This document shows positions 6,235 to 14,472 of a stretch of DNA of 32,931 bases, one piece after another. Numbering within the stretch: position 1 is the first letter of the stretch; the number at the start of each line of letters is the position of its first letter. A model generated the notes under the pieces. The model did not search any database. It was not told the DNA's origin and saw nothing but the letters and a program-made list of their open reading frames with translations. Source of the DNA: Alphaproteobacteria bacterium (GTDB lineage: Bacteria; Pseudomonadota; Alphaproteobacteria; Rs-D84); NCBI GenBank assembly GCA_017534945.1, contig JAFXVB010000027.1, positions 1-32,931 on the forward strand, given 5' to 3'. The position numbers and the translations under genes are program-made.

Positions 6235-8946
6235 ATGAAAATATTTAAAACTGCTGAATTTTTTGATAATAATGGCCACACAAAAAAATATTATTTTTGT
6301 GGTATACGGTATTTGAAAAAAATTTGGTCTTTGTCACAGAGAACGACATACTGGTTCAAATTGAAAGTCAGCGAACATTCAAACACAACAAAATATTTAC
6401 AAAAAAGAACAAAAAAACACATAAAATGTAAACCATATGTATTTCCAAAAGGTGCTATTACACTTAATTACAAAAACAATAATTTTATATTAAAAAAAAT
6501 GCATAAAGTCGCAATTTTTGCGTCGTTTTCTGGTGATGGAAAAATTGCAGATTATGTTCTTTATTATTTGAAAGAATTAAAAAAGGTTTGTGATGCAATT
6601 ATTTTTGTCGCAGACAATCCAATATTTCCCGCGGAAGTTGAGAAAATCAAAGATTTGGTAATTTATGCAAGTTTCAAACGACACGAGGAATATGATTTTG
6701 GCTCGTATAAACGTGGTTATAATTATGCGAAAAAGGCAGGTATTCTAGAAGAAACAGATGAACTTGTTTTGTGCAATGATTCTTGTTTTGGTCCTGTGTA
6801 CCCATTTCAAGAAATTTTTTCTAAAATGGACAAAAATAAAGATTTAGATTTTTGGGGATTGGTGTATAATACAGACGTAAAATTACATTTACAGTCTTAT
6901 TTTTTAGCTTTCAAAAAAAATGTTATTGAATCTAATGCTATACATGACTTTCTAAAACGAGTGCAACACGAAGACGATTTTTGGGACGTTGTATATAAAT
7001 ACGAATTTGAATTTACAGATTTTTTAATAAAACGCGGATTTAAATGTGCAGGCTTTGTGCCGCAAGAAATGCCCGAAACACAATTTGCGTTGGGACGTGC
7101 AGGACACAATAACCCAACTGTGTTTCCTCTGACCTTAATAAAGAAATATAATTTTCCACTAATAAAAGTCAAATGTTTTACAGATGGTTATACATTTGCA
7201 TTAGAAGAACCGATCATCAAAGTATTAGATTTTGTAAAAAAACAAAATCCAGAGTTGTATAAAAATATAATTAGCTACTTAAAACACAAAGATTTATACA
7301 ACAGTATTTATGCTAACAATATTGATGCTATGCTTGATAAAGCAGATGTTGTCAGTTTTGATGTGTTTGATACATTGTTGATAAGACCATATATAAAGCC
7401 AACTGATTTATTTGCTCACATGGAACAAATTTATGATATTCCAAAATTTGAACAATGCAGAATACAAGCTGAATCAAGTGCTAGAAAAATTTATGCTGTC
7501 AAAGAAGATATTACGTATGATGATATCTATACACAAATATTACCAAAATATAAGTCATACAAGTCAAAAGAATTATTATTTGAAAAACAGGTCTTGCGTA
7601 TTCATCCAAAAAACTATCTGATATATAAAAAGGCATTAAAAAAGCACAAAAAAATAATTGCTGTCTCGGATTCTTATTTCCCTACAAAATTTATCAAAGA
7701 TATTTTACAAAGCAACGGTATCACAGTTGACAAAGTTTATGTTTCAGGAGATTATAATAAAACAAAAGCCAGTGGTACTCTGTTTGAACAAGTGTTAAAA
7801 GATTTTAATATACAGCCTAACCAGTTATTACATATCGGTGATAATGAATACAGTGATGTCCAAATTCCACAAGAAAAAGGAATTATGGCTTTTCATGTAA
7901 AAAGGTATTTTGATTGGTTTGCACAATATGGTGGAAATCGTAAATATGTCGTCTTTTATAACAAAAAGCCCTGTCTAGAAAGAAGTGTTATAGTATCTCA
8001 GATAGCGCGTCACCAATTAACAAATAGCTCTTCATATTGGAATGACATTGGATATTGTCTTGCCGGGCCTTTGGCTTATGGATACACACAAAAAATAATG
8101 AAAGAAACAAAAAGAAATAATATTGATTGTCTATTATTTGTTGCGCGGGACGGATATATACTGAAAAATGTATACAATATGTTGGAAAAACAACCAATAG
8201 AAAATCATTATATTTATGCTCCCAGAATATTAAATTTGAAATGTTTTGGCGATTATAGCAATAACCCAGAATATCACAAAAAATTGATTGGATTATTAAC
8301 CGATGTTTTGTCTGGTGCAGAAGTAAGGTTTACACCAGAACAAAATATTAAAATAGAAAAGTATTATAAGGAAAATAAGGATGAATATGAAAAGTATTTA
8401 AAAACACTAAATATAAAAGGACACAGAATCGCGTCTGTAGATATGACAACTGGTGCATTTAGTTCTGAAAAATTTTTAATCAAATTTTTTAAGGACAGGT
8501 ACGCGTTTGGATTCTTTAGTGCTACATTTGTTAACGATTTATATGTTAAATATATCTCGTATATGGATAAATTAATAAAACCGGAAAAACAAGAAAGTTT
8601 AATGATGTTGATGGAATTGTTAATAACCGCTCCAGAGTTGCCAGTTGTCGGTATATATGCAAATAAGCCCGTATATAAAAAGGGGGATGTATACGATATT
8701 CAGCGCGTTGAGATTGTTAAACAAATAGAAAAAGGTGTCAATGCTTTTTGCCAAGATTATCTAGATATATTCGGTTTTACAAAATATTTGCCTGTTTCTA
8801 TGGAAACTAATTTGGATTTATTAGATGCATATTGTACCAATATGTCAAATATTGATACAAAATATCTAAAATCCGTTTATCATGCTACGGATATAGGTAA
8901 CGAACAATATGTTTCTTTATATGACGAGATTGTTAAACAGATTTAG
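6235..8946 (+). CDS. RgpF-like glycosyltransferase fused to a HAD-superfamily domain
   Basis: A 903-residue protein; the ATG at 6235 follows the previous stop by one base. After a short unassigned N-terminus, residues ~90-300 resemble rhamnan synthesis protein F (KVAIFASFSGDG, YDFGSYKRGY, LVLCNDSCFGPV), a family that extends rhamnose-rich or related polysaccharides. Residues ~370-560 form a HAD-like domain with D376-x-F-D379-T-L, a VSDSYFP segment and HIGDNEYSDV, resembling large predicted hydrolases found in polysaccharide loci. The C-terminal ~340 residues (LLFVARDGYIL, IASVDMTTGAF) are unassigned but typical of the same family. Strong A/T third-position bias and many lysines fit an accessory glycan locus. 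It shares a bidirectional terminator with the convergent fibre gene. Confidence 0.78.
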   Translation: MKIFKTAEFFDNNGHTKKYYFCGIRYLKKIWSLSQRTTYWFKLKVSEHSNTTKYLQKRTKKHIKCKPYVFPKGAITLNYKNNNFILKKMHKVAIFASFSGDGKIADYVLYYLKELKKVCDAIIFVADNPIFPAEVEKIKDLVIYASFKRHEEYDFGSYKRGYNYAKKAGILEETDELVLCNDSCFGPVYPFQEIFSKMDKNKDLDFWGLVYNTDVKLHLQSYFLAFKKNVIESNAIHDFLKRVQHEDDFWDVVYKYEFEFTDFLIKRGFKCAGFVPQEMPETQFALGRAGHNNPTVFPLTLIKKYNFPLIKVKCFTDGYTFALEEPIIKVLDFVKKQNPELYKNIISYLKHKDLYNSIYANNIDAMLDKADVVSFDVFDTLLIRPYIKPTDLFAHMEQIYDIPKFEQCRIQAESSARKIYAVKEDITYDDIYTQILPKYKSYKSKELLFEKQVLRIHPKNYLIYKKALKKHKKIIAVSDSYFPTKFIKDILQSNGITVDKVYVSGDYNKTKASGTLFEQVLKDFNIQPNQLLHIGDNEYSDVQIPQEKGIMAFHVKRYFDWFAQYGGNRKYVVFYNKKPCLERSVIVSQIARHQLTNSSSYWNDIGYCLAGPLAYGYTQKIMKETKRNNIDCLLFVARDGYILKNVYNMLEKQPIENHYIYAPRILNLKCFGDYSNNPEYHKKLIGLLTDVLSGAEVRFTPEQNIKIEKYYKENKDEYEKYLKTLNIKGHRIASVDMTTGAFSSEKFLIKFFKDRYAFGFFSATFVNDLYVKYISYMDKLIKPEKQESLMMLMELLITAPELPVVGIYANKPVYKKGDVYDIQRVEIVKQIEKGVNAFCQDYLDIFGFTKYLPVSMETNLDLLDAYCTNMSNIDTKYLKSVYHATDIGNEQYVSLYDEIVKQI

Positions 8947-8951
8947 AATAA

Positions 8952-8978
8952 AATGGCGGTTAAACCGCCATTTTTTAT
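8952..8978. terminator. Bidirectional terminator between glycan operon 1 and fibre gene A
   Basis: AATGGCGGT (8952-8960) and ACCGCCATT (8964-8972) form a perfect 9-bp stem with a 3-base loop, flanked by T runs on both strands. It serves the plus-strand operon (stop at 8946) and the minus-strand fibre gene (stop at 8975). Confidence 0.85.
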
Positions 8979-10252
8979 GATATATCTCCATAATCTTGTA
9001 AATTACATACTTGTCGCATTGACCAATTGGATATCGCCCCGGACGTTGTATTTGATTTTGCTAAAACACAACAATAGAATATGTCATTATTGTGCATCCA
9101 CAGATTTTTTGATGCGTTATATAACCAATAGTTCGTCAGGCTATTTTCTATTGTGCCATCAGGTTTTATCACGTATAATAAATTCGAAGATATATTTGAT
9201 GGATTTGTCAGTGTTTTAACAGTATCTGTCGTAACGATTGTATTATTTAATCTACCATCTGGATCCTTGCCATTAGGAATTAAGGCGGTTATTCCGGGTA
9301 AAGCAAATACTGTTGAGCCAATATAGCCGAAACCGTTGAATACATAATCTATGGACGATATTGATCCATTTGATACTGTAAAGATAGCAACCGGTAAACT
9401 TTCTGTTCTGGCTGGCGTTGTGGGATTGTCCAAGAATAATTTTATTGTATTATTTGTTGTGTCATACCATACAGTATATATTGTTCCCGGGGCGGTTGAG
9501 CCACTTACGGTATTAGATATAGATATAAAATCCACAGATACTTGAGAAGCTTTTACAAATAACATATATTGACCGTTATTTGTTTCTGTTATGTTTATAT
9601 CGTTTGTTATTATTTGTTCATCAAAAATTCCAACCCCGTTTGGTACGTAAACTTTAGAATTTTTCTTCAACGATAATGTTCCATTATTTAATTCAATATT
9701 TATGGTTTGTGGTATTTTTGTAAAACAATTTGTTATATACGAGCAAAAATCATTTTTTGTCATTATATAACCTTTTGCGATTTCTTCATTAAAATCAGTT
9801 ATTGCTTGCTTGACCGCCACAATTTCATCATGGATTGCTGAAATTCGCGCCAATAATGTGGTTGTGGATTCTTTGTCTGTGATTTCACTGTATTGCGTTT
9901 GAAAAGCGTTTAATTCATCTTGCAAATCTTTTAACACTTCCATCATATAATTCATGTCTTGGTTCAATGTTGTTGGAGCGATTTTTTCCAATGGCTGGTA
10001 ATCAACAATGCGTGTTAATGGCAAACTCCGCGCGATTGTAATACTGTCCAACGCCGTTGGTGCGGTGTCAAATACGACTTTGCCGCCGGTGTATGGAATA
10101 TCTGCATCTAAACCCGCCGATGTCCCGATGATGTTGTATTCGGTTGCGGGTGCGCCGTTTTTCGTGACAATTATGTCTGTGTTTTCAAAATATGGGAAAT
10201 TAAATGCGAATTCTGTGGTTTCGCCGTTTCCCATGTATGATACTTTTTGCAT
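8975..10252 (-). CDS. Phage tail-fibre-like protein A
   Basis: A 425-residue protein from the ATG at 10252, which follows GGAGTTTAC. A longer in-frame start would run back into the leader hairpins. Residues 1-147 match fibre B and follow the pattern of T7-type tail-fibre N-termini: an aromatic beta-rich YMGNGETTEFAFNFPYF opening, TIARSLPLTRIVDYQP, then a helical LNQDMNYMMEVLKDLQDEL segment. The C-terminal part is beta-rich and contains FNGFGYIGSTVFALPG, a motif I associate with receptor-binding ends of gut phage fibres. No signal peptide is present and no capsid, tail-tube or lysis gene is nearby. It may be a prophage, tailocin or gene-transfer-agent relic, or a co-opted adhesin. It has its own promoter and a structured leader. 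Confidence 0.65.
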   Translation of the reverse strand: MQKVSYMGNGETTEFAFNFPYFENTDIIVTKNGAPATEYNIIGTSAGLDADIPYTGGKVVFDTAPTALDSITIARSLPLTRIVDYQPLEKIAPTTLNQDMNYMMEVLKDLQDELNAFQTQYSEITDKESTTTLLARISAIHDEIVAVKQAITDFNEEIAKGYIMTKNDFCSYITNCFTKIPQTINIELNNGTLSLKKNSKVYVPNGVGIFDEQIITNDINITETNNGQYMLFVKASQVSVDFISISNTVSGSTAPGTIYTVWYDTTNNTIKLFLDNPTTPARTESLPVAIFTVSNGSISSIDYVFNGFGYIGSTVFALPGITALIPNGKDPDGRLNNTIVTTDTVKTLTNPSNISSNLLYVIKPDGTIENSLTNYWLYNASKNLWMHNNDIFYCCVLAKSNTTSGAISNWSMRQVCNLQDYGDIS

Positions 10253-10277
10253 GTAAACTCCTTTTGTTATAACAAAG

Positions 10278-10305
10278 ACCCGTCTTTGCGTGCGCAAAGA
10301 CGGGT
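10278..10305 (-). terminator. Fibre A leader hairpin C
   Basis: Perfect 13-bp inverted repeat ACCCGTCTTTGCG/CGCAAAGACGGGT with a 2-base centre, followed on the minus strand by CTTTGTT. It is the strongest stem in the leader and lies about 25 bases upstream of the start codon. Confidence 0.65.
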
Positions 10306-10306
10306 A

Positions 10307-10341
10307 ATAAAAAATTCCACTTCGCCAAGGCTATGTGGGAT
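10307..10341 (-). terminator. Fibre A leader hairpin B
   Basis: Minus-strand ATCCCAC pairs with GTGGAAT (one mismatch) around a loop containing CCTTGG, then six Ts. The same element, with a perfect stem, occurs in the fibre B leader at 21476-21503. Confidence 0.55.
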
Positions 10342-10369
10342 AAAAAAACAGCCGACAAAATGTCCGCTG
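10342..10369 (-). terminator. Fibre A leader hairpin A
   Basis: Minus-strand CAGCGGAC pairs with GTCGGCTG (one mismatch) around a 5-base loop and is followed by seven Ts. It begins about five bases after the predicted transcription start. Confidence 0.6.
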
Positions 10370-10380
10370 TGTATGCGGGT

Positions 10381-10409
10381 ATTATATCATAAATCGCGCG
10401 AAAAAGCAA
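10381..10409 (-). promoter_or_regulatory. Promoter of fibre gene A
   Basis: Minus-strand TTGCTT (10404-10409), a 17-base spacer and a perfect TATAAT (10381-10386). Boxes and spacing are identical to those of the fibre B promoter. Predicted start near 10374 gives a leader of about 122 bases. Confidence 0.75.
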
Positions 10410-10436
10410 TATCTTTCGTGTAATCGTAAATTTTAC

Positions 10437-10465
10437 TTGTGTTGCGTGGATTATTGGCTTAATAT
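10437..10465 (+). promoter_or_regulatory. Promoter of the small coiled-coil gene
   Basis: TTGTGT (10437-10442), 17-base spacer, TAATAT (10460-10465), about 30 bases before the ATG at 10496. It is divergent from the fibre A promoter. Confidence 0.5.
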
Positions 10466-10495
10466 TTGTCCCGCTTTACAAAAAAGGATGAAAAT

Positions 10496-10660
10496 ATGAA
10501 GGACGATATTAGAAAGTTAGAACATCAATTGAGTGAATTAAAGTCTGACCGCAAAAATTTGGTGCGTAATGATGCGCGGATTCGGGCTTTGCAGAACAGA
10601 ATCGATGCGGCGTATATGATTGCAGATGCAAATACCGATGCAAAAAAACGCAGACGTTAA
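10496..10660 (+). CDS. Small charged coiled-coil protein, unknown function
   Basis: Encodes 54 residues from the ATG at 10496, preceded by AAAAAGGATG. The sequence is almost entirely charged and helical (IRKLEHQLSELKSDRKNLVR, then IRALQNRIDAAYMIA), with heptad-like leucines and a basic KKRRR tail, so a short coiled coil is likely. The promoter and a shared terminator at 10679-10697 support a real gene. I do not recognise a family. Confidence 0.6.
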   Translation: MKDDIRKLEHQLSELKSDRKNLVRNDARIRALQNRIDAAYMIADANTDAKKRRR

Positions 10661-10678
10661 GATTCTTGTGACGAAAAA

Positions 10679-10698
10679 AAAGCGGGTTGCCCGCTTTC
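10679..10698. terminator. Bidirectional terminator between the small gene and lgt
   Basis: AAAGCGGG (10679-10686) and CCCGCTTT (10690-10697), perfect 8-bp stem with a 3-base loop. Seven Ts follow on the minus strand and a T-rich tract on the plus strand. Confidence 0.8.
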
Positions 10699-11498
10699 TA
10701 TTTTTTGTGGCGAATTGCCCATGCGAATATTGCCGCGCCACCCATAAACATCAATCCAGACAGTAATTGTCCCATGGTCAGCCCCCACGATGTCAAAAAT
10801 CCAATTTGCACGTCTGGGGCGCGAAAAAATTCGCAAATAATGCGTATAACGGCGTATGACATGCCCAATATCCCGGATAATGCACCAGGATATTTTTTCA
10901 AGTTCGTTTTTTTATACAATATCATCATCAATGTGAATAGAAAGATTCCTTCGCCAAAGGCTTCGTACAAATGACTGGGGTGGCGGGGAATCGTGGTTAT
11001 GCCATTGAACACAACCCCCAACGGTCCATCAGTTGGACGACCCATAACCTCTATATTTATAAAATTTGCAATGCGACCAAAAAATAATCCCACCGGTGCA
11101 ATTACCGCGGATAAGTCCAACAATCGCCAACCGTTTGTTTCGTTTCTGTGCGCAAATAAAAAGTTCGCAATGATGACCCCCGCAAGTCCACCATGAAAAC
11201 TCATCCCGCCATGCCAAACCGCCAAGATTTCCAATGGATGCGCAATAAAAAATGGTAAGTTATAGAATAAAACATAGCCCAACCTGCCCCCGATTATAAC
11301 ACCCAAGATTATCGCAGTTAAATAATCGTCATATTGTTTTTTACTAAGTTTTATACCAGAATCGGAATCACGCGATAATTTCAAAAACAACCAAAAACCG
11401 ACCACAAATGCTAAAATATATGCCAGCGCATACCAACGAATATCGATTCCAAAAACGGAAAATGCGACCGGCGAAATTGGATTTATAACGATTGCCAT
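10698..11498 (-). CDS. lgt: Prolipoprotein diacylglyceryl transferase
   Basis: A 266-residue inner-membrane protein with multiple hydrophobic segments. It transfers diacylglycerol from phosphatidylglycerol to the lipobox cysteine of prolipoproteins, the first step of lipoprotein maturation. Family signatures are in order: GGRLGYVLFYN, WHGGMSFHGGLAG, GRIANFINIEVMGRP and RHPSHLYEA (catalytic His and Arg region). Length is typical. The start has AAGGAAG nearby. It is a single-gene unit closed by the terminator at 10679-10698. Confidence 0.96.
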   Translation of the reverse strand: MAIVINPISPVAFSVFGIDIRWYALAYILAFVVGFWLFLKLSRDSDSGIKLSKKQYDDYLTAIILGVIIGGRLGYVLFYNLPFFIAHPLEILAVWHGGMSFHGGLAGVIIANFLFAHRNETNGWRLLDLSAVIAPVGLFFGRIANFINIEVMGRPTDGPLGVVFNGITTIPRHPSHLYEAFGEGIFLFTLMMILYKKTNLKKYPGALSGILGMSYAVIRIICEFFRAPDVQIGFLTSWGLTMGQLLSGLMFMGGAAIFAWAIRHKK

Positions 11499-11549
11499 AA
11501 TGCTTCCTTTGTGTCCAGTGTAGAATAATTATGCGCAAAAATACAATAA

Positions 11550-11574
11550 AAAAACACCCACAAAATTATGTGGG
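11550..11574 (-). terminator. Terminator of the 123-residue unknown gene
   Basis: CCCACA/TGTGGG 6-bp stem (11557-11574) with a 6-base loop. On the minus strand it is followed by TGTTTTTTTA, 25 bases past the stop of the gene at 11599. Confidence 0.7.
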
Positions 11575-11598
11575 CATTAATTTGATTGATATCAAAAA

Positions 11599-11970
11599 TT
11601 ACTGTTGCAAACTACGTAAACGCGCTATTTCTGCACGAAGCATTGCTTCTTTGCGTTCCATGGCCTCCTTAAAACCTTCATCTTGGTCTTGTTCTACCAA
11701 TAAACCACGCAATTCTTTTCTTTTGTCATGAATTTTGAAATTCAGTCCTTTTCTGTTTGGAGAATCCAAATCACCACATTTTTGTAATTCTGTGATTTGT
11801 CTTTTGGTTTCGGCAATACAAGCTTTCGTGGCAGAAATAATTTTTTCTCGTGCATCTATACGTATTTGTATACCAGCAGAACTTGTATCATGATTATCAG
11901 CCAACGGCAAACGAACCCCAGCAATACTGTAAGTATCGTTTTGCATATTTAACGGTCTGCATAATGTCAT
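11599..11970 (-). CDS. Hypothetical cytosolic protein with C-terminal coiled coil
   Basis: A 123-residue protein with an AAAGGAAAAAAG ribosome binding site and a strong promoter. The first ~35 residues are compact and non-helical. From residue ~40 the sequence is charged and helical (AREKIISATKACIAETKRQITELQ, continuing to MLRAEIARLRSLQQ), with two cysteines (C52, C66). No signal peptide or membrane segment. Single-gene unit with its own promoter and terminator. Family not recognised. Confidence 0.7.
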   Translation of the reverse strand: MTLCRPLNMQNDTYSIAGVRLPLADNHDTSSAGIQIRIDAREKIISATKACIAETKRQITELQKCGDLDSPNRKGLNFKIHDKRKELRGLLVEQDQDEGFKEAMERKEAMLRAEIARLRSLQQ

Positions 11971-12005
11971 CTTTTTTCCTTTTTGTTATTTGTTATTACA
12001 CACAC

Positions 12006-12033
12006 AATATAATACAAATTTTTACTTTGTCAA
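12006..12033 (-). promoter_or_regulatory. Promoter of the 123-residue unknown gene
   Basis: Perfect TTGACA (12028-12033), a 16-base spacer and TATATT (12006-12011) on the minus strand. The spacer end TTTGTAT plus the -10 closely resembles the promoter of the unknown gene at 19318-19824. Confidence 0.65.
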
Positions 12034-12085
12034 GATATAAATTACAAAAATCTTGTTTTTATTATTTTTTTATCTGTTTTTATTC

Positions 12086-12114
12086 TTGAATTTCGGGGGG
12101 CTTTGTATTATATA
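12086..12114 (+). promoter_or_regulatory. Promoter of the BI-1/ferredoxin/glyS operon
   Basis: TTGAAT (12086-12091), 17-base spacer, TATATA (12109-12114), about 30 bases before the first ATG at 12145. Confidence 0.55.
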
Positions 12115-12144
12115 AATCTTTGATAAAAACAAAAGGAGAAAAGC

Positions 12145-12837
12145 ATGACAAAAGCAGTAAATACTATGGACATGTATTTGAAGAAAATCTTTGCATTGAT
12201 GTTTGGCGCGGTTGGTGTTACCGCCGTTGCAACATATATGACAATTTGGGGTGGTGGGTTGCCTTATTTGTTCAGTGGAAATGGTTTTTCAGTGTTATAT
12301 TATGTGTTATTATTCGGCGGATTGGCATTTTCTATATGGGCCCAGGTTCGTGCTTTTTCAATGAAGCCGGCTGTGGCGGCGTTGATGTTGATGCTGTATG
12401 CCATTATTATTGGCGTGACGATTACACCGTTGGTCGCGGTAAGTTTGGCGGTTCATCCGGCGGCAATACTATATTCTTTTGTATTAGCGGCATTGATGTT
12501 CGCGTGCATGGCTTTGTTTGGATATAAAACAGTTAAAAACCTTTCTTTCTTGGGTATATTTTTATTTATGGGCATGATTGGTTTAATCTTGGTCGGTATC
12601 GCATCGATGATTTGGCCATTGGGTTCAACATTTTCAACAATCGTATGTTTCATAGGTTTATTGGTTTTCGCATTGTTTACCGCGTATGATATGCAAAATT
12701 TAAAAAATGCATATAATACACTTGGCAATAATGATGAAAACACTAAAAATCAATTGGCGGTATTGGGCGCATTGCATTTGTATATTTCGTTTATTGCAAT
12801 GTTTCAATATCTGCTTAGTTTGTTTAACAGAAATTAA
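12145..12837 (+). CDS. Bax inhibitor-1 (BI-1/YccA-like) family membrane protein
   Basis: A 230-residue protein with about seven hydrophobic segments and the family's C-terminal FTAYDMQNLKNAY signature, which carries the conserved aspartate of BI-1 proteins. Bacterial members (YccA, YbhL, BsYetJ) sit in the inner membrane; YccA modulates FtsH and YetJ shows calcium-leak activity. The role here is not shown. The start follows AAAGGAG. It is first in an operon with the ferredoxin 15 bases downstream. Confidence 0.9.
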   Translation: MTKAVNTMDMYLKKIFALMFGAVGVTAVATYMTIWGGGLPYLFSGNGFSVLYYVLLFGGLAFSIWAQVRAFSMKPAVAALMLMLYAIIIGVTITPLVAVSLAVHPAAILYSFVLAALMFACMALFGYKTVKNLSFLGIFLFMGMIGLILVGIASMIWPLGSTFSTIVCFIGLLVFALFTAYDMQNLKNAYNTLGNNDENTKNQLAVLGALHLYISFIAMFQYLLSLFNRN

Positions 12838-12852
12838 AGAAAGGAAGGTAAA

Positions 12853-13035
12853 ATGGCTTATAAAATAGATTCAAGTAAATGCATTGGTTGTCATACATGT
12901 ATGGGTATGTGTCCGGCTGGGGCTATATCCACCAGCACAGATGGCAAATGCGTGATTGATACAGGTAAATGTATGTCTTGTGGAACATGCGCGGCGGTTT
13001 GCCCAATGGGCGCAATTGTTCCAGAAAACAAATAA
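12853..13035 (+). CDS. 2[4Fe-4S] ferredoxin
   Basis: A 60-residue protein with two C-x2-C-x2-C-x3-C-P clusters (CIGCHTCMGMCP at residues 10-21 and CMSCGTCAAVCP near 40-51), the bacterial clostridial-type low-potential ferredoxin. It carries electrons between redox enzymes in the cytosol. AAAGGAAGG precedes the ATG. It lies between the BI-1 gene and glyS with 15-base gaps; no redox partner is encoded nearby. Confidence 0.95.
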   Translation: MAYKIDSSKCIGCHTCMGMCPAGAISTSTDGKCVIDTGKCMSCGTCAAVCPMGAIVPENK

Positions 13036-13050
13036 AAAAAAGAGGATAAA

Positions 13051-14415
13051 ATGGCGGACGCAACAGTTAACGATATTATCGCATTATGTAAAAGACGTGG
13101 ATTTATTTTCACCGGATCTGAAATCTATGGCGGGTTGCCGGGTGCATACGATTACGGTCCATATGGTGTGGAATTAATGCGTAATATTCGTAATGCATGG
13201 TGGAATACCATGATTTATTCCCGCGATGATATCGAAGGATTGGATGCAGCGGTGATTACCAATCGTTTGTTGTGGAAGTATTCTGGACATGAAGCAAACT
13301 TTTCAGATCCATTGGTCGAATGCAAAAAGTGCAAGGCTCGTATGCGCCAAGATAAAATGAAAGACCCAACCAAATGCGATAACTGTGGTTCAACAGATTT
13401 AACCGAACCACGCGCATATCAATTGATGATGGGTTTATCAATTGGTGCAACCGCCGGTGGCGAAATTAATGCTTATTTGCGCCCGGAAACAGCAACCACA
13501 ACATATATAAATTTCAAAAATGTTTTAGATGCAAAACCACATAAACTGCCATTTGGAATTGCCCAAATCGGCAAGGCTTTCCGTAACGAAATTTCACCGC
13601 GTGGATTTGTGTTCCGTATGCGCGAATTTGAACAGGCAGAAATGCAATACTTTGTCGACCCAGCGCAAGACGAAAAATATTTCGAAATGTGGAAGGCCGA
13701 AAGATTGGCTTGGTGGGTAAATGTGTTGGGTATTCCTGCTGAAAAATTGCGTTTTATGCCACATGAAAAATTGGCGCATTATGCCAAGGCGGCTTGCGAT
13801 ATCGAATATGAATTCCCGGACGGATTTGACGAAGTCGAAGGTATTCATAATCGCCAAGATTTCGATTTGGGTTCACATACTAAATCCCAAGAAGAATTTG
13901 AATTGCATGCAAAAGTCTTGGACAACAAGGATAGTGTTGTCAAATTGGCATACAGCGACCCCCAGGCCGGCAAAAGTTTTATTCCGTATGTTATTGAAAC
14001 GGCAATGGGCGTAAATCGCGCCATGTTTGCGGTTATGTTAAATGCATATGCTGTCGAAGATTTAGGCGACGGCAAAACACGTACTGTGTTGAAATTAAAA
14101 CCATGGTTGTCACCGGTCAAGGCCGCGGTTATTCCATTGGCACGCAATGTTCCAGAATTAACCAATATCGCAAATGATATTGAAAATTCTTTGCGTAAGT
14201 TGGCAATTGGGCGTATAGAAATGGAAAATTCTGGTAATATTGGTAAAAATTATCGTCGTCATGATGAAATTGGAACGCCGGTATGTATTACGGTCGATCA
14301 CCAAACAATCGAAGACGGTACCGTAACTTTGCGTTATCGCGACACAATGGACCAAGAACGCATAGCCGTTGCCGAAGTCCCCGCACGTGTTCGTAAAATT
14401 GTTATGGGGGAATAA
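13051..14415 (+). CDS. glyS: Glycyl-tRNA synthetase, dimeric (eukaryote/archaeal-like) class II type
   Basis: A 454-residue single-chain enzyme that charges tRNA-Gly. The N-terminus GFIFTGSEIYGGLPGAYDYGP is diagnostic of the alpha2 form. A zinc-ribbon-like CKKCKARM...KCDNCG insert follows near residue 92. Class II motif 2 is FRNEISPRGFVFRMREFEQAEM and motif 3 is GVNRAMFAVM. A C-terminal anticodon-binding domain follows. Most Proteobacteria use the unrelated alpha2beta2 GlyQ/GlyS enzyme, so this form is notable if the host is proteobacterial. Last gene of the operon, closed by the terminator at 14445. Confidence 0.95.
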   Translation: MADATVNDIIALCKRRGFIFTGSEIYGGLPGAYDYGPYGVELMRNIRNAWWNTMIYSRDDIEGLDAAVITNRLLWKYSGHEANFSDPLVECKKCKARMRQDKMKDPTKCDNCGSTDLTEPRAYQLMMGLSIGATAGGEINAYLRPETATTTYINFKNVLDAKPHKLPFGIAQIGKAFRNEISPRGFVFRMREFEQAEMQYFVDPAQDEKYFEMWKAERLAWWVNVLGIPAEKLRFMPHEKLAHYAKAACDIEYEFPDGFDEVEGIHNRQDFDLGSHTKSQEEFELHAKVLDNKDSVVKLAYSDPQAGKSFIPYVIETAMGVNRAMFAVMLNAYAVEDLGDGKTRTVLKLKPWLSPVKAAVIPLARNVPELTNIANDIENSLRKLAIGRIEMENSGNIGKNYRRHDEIGTPVCITVDHQTIEDGTVTLRYRDTMDQERIAVAEVPARVRKIVMGE

Positions 14416-14444
14416 TTTAAGTTTTCACAAATAAAGATTGTAAA

Positions 14445-14467
14445 AAAACCGCCGATATGGCGGTTTT
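14445..14467. terminator. Bidirectional terminator between glyS and the glycine-zipper gene
   Basis: AAAACCGCC (14445-14453) and GGCGGTTTT (14459-14467), a perfect 9-bp stem with a 5-base loop. Seven Ts follow on the minus strand. Confidence 0.85.
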
Positions 14468-14472
14468 ATTTA

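Noticed and set aside
10253-10297. Extended start of fibre A upstream of 10252
   Set aside because: It lies in leader hairpin C, and the start at 10252 is shared with fibre B together with its ribosome binding site.
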